6,169 bases of DNA. Origin: Cyanobacteriota bacterium. Its GTDB lineage: Bacteria; Cyanobacteriota; Cyanobacteriia; Phormidesmidales; Phormidesmidaceae. Shown in pieces: positions 6,040-6,169 of this stretch. The DNA is taken from positions 1-6,169 of the forward strand of contig JAQCKL010000289.1 of the NCBI GenBank assembly GCA_027592485.1, written 5' to 3'. Made by a program: the position numbers and the translations under genes. Within the stretch, counting starts at the first letter, position 1. Each line of letters opens with the position of its first letter. The notes beneath the pieces were generated by a model, which saw nothing but the letters and a program-made list of their open reading frames with translations, was not told where the DNA came from and did not search any database.

Positions 6040-6104
6040 TGCGGGCTCCCCCACCTCTCACATCCGGTAAGCTAAGGATAGATCCAGTAATGCTGTCTTG
6101 CGGC

Positions 6105-6143
6105 GGGCCACCCTCTTTCATTAGGGGGTGGCCCTGCTTTTTT
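6105..6143 (+). terminator. strong plus-strand intrinsic terminator
   Basis: GGGCCACCCTCT (6105-6116) pairs with AGGGGGTGGCCC (6123-6134), twelve pairs including one T-G, around a six-base loop. After TGC follow six T (6138-6143). On the minus strand no T-run follows the stem. It would end plus-strand transcription coming from the tail genes, so that transcript would run antisense through the whole 5803-6039 gene. It also insulates whatever lies to the right of the window. Confidence 0.85.
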
Positions 6144-6169
6144 GAGTGCTAGCCCCAGAGAACGGACGA

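Overview
The window is most likely cyanobacterial DNA. Nine copies of the octamer GCGATCGC (HIP1, the abundant cyanobacterial palindrome) lie in 6.2 kb, in both the plus- and minus-strand genes. The gene content is the baseplate end of a contractile phage-tail module, from a prophage, a tailocin or a similar contractile particle. No capsid, integrase or lysis gene is visible, so these options cannot be separated here.

Plus strand, positions 1-2701, is a tight run of four genes: the 3' part of an unrecognised protein, a 106-aa LysM tail protein (gpX-like), a gp25/gpW-like baseplate wedge protein and a baseplate J-like protein with an extra domain. The plus-strand series resumes at 3458 with a very large (782 aa) protein. 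Its N-terminal ~175 residues resemble tail protein I or the Mu gp48 family, and the remaining ~600 are unrecognised and probably beta-rich. The W-J-I order matches P2-like and Mu-like baseplate loci and suggests wedge assembly, with the last protein linking the baseplate to fibres.

Between J and the I-like gene lies a minus-strand island (about 2640-3458) of three tiny genes of unknown function. They are coupled by a 4-base overlap and a near-overlap. The island has its own probable sigma70-type promoter, good ribosome binding sites and a probable terminator hairpin inside the 3' end of J. Base composition looks lower in GC than the tail genes. The first gene of the island (not an intact ORF) appears to carry a one-base frameshift just after its start codon. 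A fourth unknown minus-strand gene (5803-6039) lies tail-to-tail with the 782-aa gene. A strong plus-strand terminator follows at 6105-6143.

The tail genes would build one baseplate. The minus-strand genes look like moron-style additions or control genes with separate transcription. No tRNA, rRNA, CRISPR array or insertion sequence was seen, and no stretch over 300 bases lacks a gene.
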